From assembly GCA_021443125.1 (NCBI GenBank), contig JABUUQ010000002.1, positions 1,090,483-1,097,516 on the forward strand: 7,034 nucleotides of DNA, written 5' to 3'. Below are positions 6,546 to 7,034 of the stretch, in pieces. Made by a program: the position numbers and the translations under genes. Source of the stretch: Bacteroidales bacterium. GTDB lineage: Bacteria > Bacteroidota > Bacteroidia > Bacteroidales > P3. Within the stretch, counting starts at the first letter, position 1. Every line of letters starts with the position of its first letter. The notes beneath the pieces were generated by a model. That model did not search any database, was not told the origin of the DNA, and was given only the letters and a program-made list of their open reading frames with translations.

Positions 6546-7034
6546 TTATCTAAGGTTAGAACCATTCGTTTGGTTTATTCCATCGTATTTTGCACTTTGA
6601 GCAGGATTTATCTCCTTCATTATTGAAATAATCTCCGTTTGCTCATTGGCAGGTGCTGCTTTATAAATATTTACTATCTCATCTGCTTTCGCTTCCACAA
6701 ACTGCGTTACACAAACCAAGCCACTGCGTTCTTGATGCACTTGTTTAAGTTCTTTTAAAGCTTGCAATATATTGTTTCTTGCAGATATCTGGTCATCATC
6801 ACTCAACAAATCCAAACCAAGCCTATGATATTTATACAAAACACTATGCATTGCTGAATAGGTTGAGTTAGTATAATTTTCAATCATCCAATATTTATTG
6901 TTATTGCCACTTTCTGCTCTTTTCCATCCTTTGTTTGGAGATTTTTGTGCGGCAGAAACTATATTCTGACACTTCTCAAAATACTTTTCTCCACCATTCA
7001 TTTCAAAACTATCACCGTCCAATGCAAGAAAGTA
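6546..7034 (-). CDS. porD: DUF4835/PorD-like T9SS-associated protein, C-terminal part (5' end outside the window)
   Basis: The minus-strand frame stays open to the right edge of the window, giving 162 visible residues before the TAA at 6546-6548. A TTG at 7020-7022 could be called a start, but the frame continues upstream (YFLA before it), so the gene is cut by the window edge. The pattern matches my memory of the C-terminal half of the DUF4835 family, about 300 residues long in full: DGDSFEMNGGEKYF (6-19), GW (36-37), NKYWMIEN (46-53), YKYHRLGLD (67-75), FVEAKADEIVNIYKAA (112-127) and a final INPAQSAKYDGI (142-153). Members are Bacteroidetes envelope proteins and are named PorD in some annotations, as a T9SS-associated protein; the exact molecular role is not clear to me. 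The last nine residues (NQTNGSNLR) extend a little past the family end as I recall it. It probably heads or sits within the transcript that includes the aminotransferase and rubrerythrin. Family confidence is good; the gene name is less certain. Confidence 0.7.
   Translation of the reverse strand, partial: YFLALDGDSFEMNGGEKYFEKCQNIVSAAQKSPNKGWKRAESGNNNKYWMIENYTNSTYSAMHSVLYKYHRLGLDLLSDDDQISARNNILQALKELKQVHQERSGLVCVTQFVEAKADEIVNIYKAAPANEQTEIISIMKEINPAQSAKYDGINQTNGSNLR

Noticed and set aside
6546..7022. Calling the last minus-strand gene as complete from TTG 7020-7022
   Set aside because: The frame continues to the window edge, and the visible part matches only the C-terminal half of the DUF4835 family.

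Overview
The window is AT-rich DNA, almost certainly from an anaerobic member of the Bacteroidetes (Bacteroidota), most likely a Bacteroidales-type organism. Four things point there: a secreted protein with a C-terminal type IX secretion system (T9SS) type A sorting domain; a signal peptide cut just before Gln, as is usual in this phylum; a lipoprotein whose Cys is followed by an acidic surface-export-like stretch; and the C-terminal half of a DUF4835/PorD-type protein, a family tied to Bacteroidetes and the T9SS. A rubrerythrin with its rubredoxin domain at the N-terminus suggests an anaerobic or microaerophilic life. The genus cannot be named from the sequence.

Layout. Positions 1-366 (+) are the end of a gene I do not recognise. 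Positions 367-605 are non-coding, with dispersed inverted repeats and a candidate Bacteroidetes-type promoter. A two-gene plus-strand unit follows: a lipocalin-like surface lipoprotein (606-1079) and, one base after its stop codon, a very large secreted protein (1081-4404). The large protein consists of signal peptide, lysyl-endopeptidase-type propeptide, S1 serine protease domain with an intact catalytic triad, right-handed beta-helix, helical/acidic linker and T9SS sorting domain. This unit ends at a strong intrinsic terminator (4441-4473). A second, two-way terminator (4561-4594) insulates the converging minus-strand genes.

The minus-strand genes, read from the right edge, are the C-terminal part of a DUF4835/PorD-like protein (7034-6546), a fold-type I PLP aminotransferase (6515-5202) and a reverse-type rubrerythrin (5170-4619). 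Gaps of 30 and 31 bases suggest one transcript. The two halves differ in base composition: sampled lines of the plus-strand secretion unit are about 23-33% GC, against about 40% in the minus-strand genes.

How the genes may work together. The large protease-adhesin is a predicted T9SS cargo that would be displayed or released at the cell surface, and the coupled lipoprotein is predicted to sit at the same surface, so they may be functional partners. The PorD-like gene links the other strand to the same secretion pathway. The aminotransferase and rubrerythrin look like housekeeping metabolism and peroxide defence. I did not find a mobile element, CRISPR array, tRNA or rRNA.
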